DNA of 34,199 nt, from contig JADLBR010000392.1 in assembly GCA_020847615.1 (NCBI GenBank), positions 1 through 34,199 on the forward strand, read 5' to 3'. Source of the stretch: Verrucomicrobiia bacterium (GTDB lineage: Bacteria; Verrucomicrobiota; Verrucomicrobiia; JADLBR01). A program made the translations under genes and the position numbers. Shown one piece after another: positions 32,558 through 34,199 of this stretch; position 1 is the first letter of the stretch; each line of letters starts with the position of its first letter. The notes under the pieces were generated by a model. It was not told where the DNA came from. It was given only the letters and a program-made list of their open reading frames with translations, and ran no database searches.

Positions 32558-34199
32558 GTGAGAGATTGGCGGGACGCGAGCGCGCGGGTGGTGGGCGCGG
32601 TGGTGCTGATGGCCGGGTGGTGTGCTTCGGCGCCCGGGGCGACGGTGCTGGTTGAGGCGGAGTCTTTCGGGGAGAGAGGCGGGTGGGTCGTGGACCCGCA
32701 GTTCATGGATCAGATGGGTTCGCCCTATCTATTGGCCCATGGTTTGGGGACGCCGGTGCGTGACGCGGTGGCCGATGTCACGCTGCCGGAGGCCGGGAAC
32801 TATCGGGTGCTCGTGCGGACGATGGACTGGGTGGCTCGGTGGAAGGCGCCGGGCGCACCGGGAAGATTCCAGGTCGTGCTCGGGGGTCGTCCCCTGGACG
32901 TGGTTTTTGGGGCAGGGGGTGCGGAGTGGCACTGGCAGGACGGGGGCCGGTTCCAGTCGGCCGGGGGTCGGGTGGAGGTTCGGCTGCGGGATCTGACGGG
33001 CTTCGAAGGGCGATGCGATGCGATCCTGTTGACGACCGATGCCGACCTTGTCCCTCCGAACCGCGATCCGGAGATGGCGGCTTTCCGGCGTCGGGTGCTG
33101 GAAGAGCCGGACGTGCCTGTGGCGTGCGGCGAGTATGACGTGGTGGTGACGGGCGGTGGGATCGCGGGGACGTGCGCCGCGGTGACCGCGGCGCGCCTGG
33201 GTTTGTCGGTGGCCCTGGTGCACGATCGTCCGGTCCTGGGCGGGAACAATTCGTCGGAGGTACGGGTGTGGCTTCAGGGGGCGCGCAACAAGGAACCCTG
33301 GCCGCGCGTGGGCGACGTCGTCGCGGAGTTGGAGCAGGCAGAGCGCGCGCACTATGGGCCGGAGAACAGGGCGGAGCTGTACGAGGACGGCAAGAAGCTG
33401 GCGGTCGCGAGGGGCGAACCGAAGCTGAGACTTTTTCTGGATCATCGCGCCAATGGGGTGGAGATGGATGGGGGCAGGATCCGGGCGGTCGTGGTGCAGC
33501 CGATCGCGGGTGGTCCTCGGTTGCGATTGGCGGGCAGGTGGTTTGCCGACTGCACGGGGGATGGCGCGGTGGGATTCCTCGCGGGCGCCGATCACGAGAT
33601 GGCGGCGGGAGGCCGGATGGGTTCCTGCAACCTCTGGAATGTGATCGATCGCGGGGCGCCGGTGGAATTTCCGCGCTGCCCGTGGGCGCTGGATCTCTCG
33701 GGTCGGCCATTTCCTGGGCGTCACAAGACCCACCCGGACATCAGGAAACTGGGGGGCTGGTATTGGGAGAGCGGGTTTGATCGCGATCCGTTTGCCGAGA
33801 TGGAGTACGTCCGGGATTGGAATTTCCGCGCGATGTACGGGGCGTGGGATGCGATCAAGAATGTGGACCGCGCGCTGCCGACGTGGGGGTTGAACTGGTG
33901 CGCGCACATCATGGGCAAGCGGGAGTCGCGGCGCCTCATGGGTGACGTCGTGCTGGCTCTCCCGGATCTCGTGCGGGGGCGGGAGTTTCCCGACGGATGC
34001 GCGCCAACGGGGTGGAAGGTGGATCTGCATCTGCCCGACCCGCATTACGAGTCGGGTTTCGAGGGGGACGCGTTTATTTCCGAGGCTTCTTTCGGCACCT
34101 ACAAGATGCCCTATTGGATACCGTACCGTTGCCTCTATTCGCGCAATGTGCCCAACCTCTTCATGGCCGGGCGGTGCATCAGCGTGACGCACGAGGCGC
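32558..34199 (+). CDS. Exported FAD-dependent oxidoreductase (FAD_oxidored type), 3' end outside window
   Basis: An open frame runs without stop from the GTG at 32558 to the window end (547 codons visible). The N-terminus has a basic start and a hydrophobic stretch (VVGAVVLMAGWCASAPGA) that looks like a signal peptide. Residues about 30-160 resemble a carbohydrate-binding-like beta domain (TVLVEAESFGERGGW, then NYRVLVRTMDW). From about residue 192 the FAD domain starts with YDVVVTGGGIAGTCAAVTAA and DRPVLGGNNSSEVRVW, typical of the FAD_oxidored family common in Verrucomicrobia and Lentisphaerae. FADCTGDGAVGFLAGAD is the conserved mid-domain FAD loop. Near the edge, LFMAGRCISVTHEA begins the closing FAD segment. 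The substrate is probably a sugar or glycoside, by analogy only. GCGGGGG precedes the GTG. Confidence 0.9.
   Translation, partial: MRDWRDASARVVGAVVLMAGWCASAPGATVLVEAESFGERGGWVVDPQFMDQMGSPYLLAHGLGTPVRDAVADVTLPEAGNYRVLVRTMDWVARWKAPGAPGRFQVVLGGRPLDVVFGAGGAEWHWQDGGRFQSAGGRVEVRLRDLTGFEGRCDAILLTTDADLVPPNRDPEMAAFRRRVLEEPDVPVACGEYDVVVTGGGIAGTCAAVTAARLGLSVALVHDRPVLGGNNSSEVRVWLQGARNKEPWPRVGDVVAELEQAERAHYGPENRAELYEDGKKLAVARGEPKLRLFLDHRANGVEMDGGRIRAVVVQPIAGGPRLRLAGRWFADCTGDGAVGFLAGADHEMAAGGRMGSCNLWNVIDRGAPVEFPRCPWALDLSGRPFPGRHKTHPDIRKLGGWYWESGFDRDPFAEMEYVRDWNFRAMYGAWDAIKNVDRALPTWGLNWCAHIMGKRESRRLMGDVVLALPDLVRGREFPDGCAPTGWKVDLHLPDPHYESGFEGDAFISEASFGTYKMPYWIPYRCLYSRNVPNLFMAGRCISVTHEA

Noticed and set aside
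32729-34192. 487-codon minus-strand open frame
   Set aside because: It lies opposite the FAD oxidoreductase frame, which has intact FAD motifs; the His/Arg/Pro-rich product is a shadow.

Overview
The window is about 34 kb of GC-rich DNA (roughly two-thirds G+C by eye), densely coded on both strands. No rRNA, tRNA, CRISPR array, phage gene or transposase was found. The gene set points to a Gram-negative member of the PVC superphylum, most likely Verrucomicrobiota. The reasons are secreted polysaccharide-degrading enzymes (GH95 fucosidase, heparinase II/III-like), a DUF1080-like protein, a leucine-rich-repeat protein of the type common there, giant exported propeller proteins with choice-of-anchor-D and DTDGDGLSDG tails, an LpxA-type acyltransferase and a secreted FAD-dependent oxidoreductase. 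This placement is an inference from family content.

Layout. 1-6.4 kb (minus strand): an operon-like run of GH95 alpha-L-fucosidase, NupG-type MFS transporter, HAD phosphatase and a conserved protein with faint deoxyhypusine-synthase-like features. 6.5-7.9 kb (plus): an exported SGNH hydrolase. 7.9-20.5 kb (minus): a long co-oriented block. In transcription order it holds two tandem paralogous propeller giants, a heparinase II/III-like enzyme, a FlK-type hotdog thioesterase only 4 bp behind it, a leucine-rich-repeat protein and a DUF1080-like protein. 20.7-24.4 kb (plus): radC, an lpxA-like gene and an exported LVIVD-type propeller gene, with overlapping ends. 24.7-26.6 kb: nadD, a small divergent hypothetical gene and a DUF374-type acyltransferase. 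26.8-29.4 kb: a uroporphyrinogen-decarboxylase-family protein with thiol-methyltransferase zinc ligands, a lone cyclic-nucleotide-fold protein and a class V aminotransferase. 29.5-34.2 kb: a CrtI-type oxidoreductase, an EF-hand alpha/beta hydrolase and a FAD-dependent oxidoreductase cut by the window end.

The most unusual signal is non-coding. Five dispersed elements sit at gene 3' ends. Each carries a GTAG tetranucleotide followed by an imperfect 8-bp stem with a 4-nt loop, and four carry a second such unit in inverted orientation. This is the architecture of REP doublets (REPINs) mobilised by RAYT transposases, but no RAYT is in the window. Three copies share an identical 28-bp left flank beginning TGA, and in two of them that TGA is the stop codon of the preceding gene. 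A second family, a 40-bp near-perfect palindrome, lies on both sides of nadD, and one copy contributes the nadD stop codon.

How the genes may work together: the exported GH95, SGNH, heparinase-like and DUF1080-like proteins fit degradation of fucosylated or acidic, esterified polysaccharides, with the MFS carrier for uptake. The propeller giants look like secreted or surface proteins. RadC, NadD and the acyltransferases are housekeeping or envelope functions.
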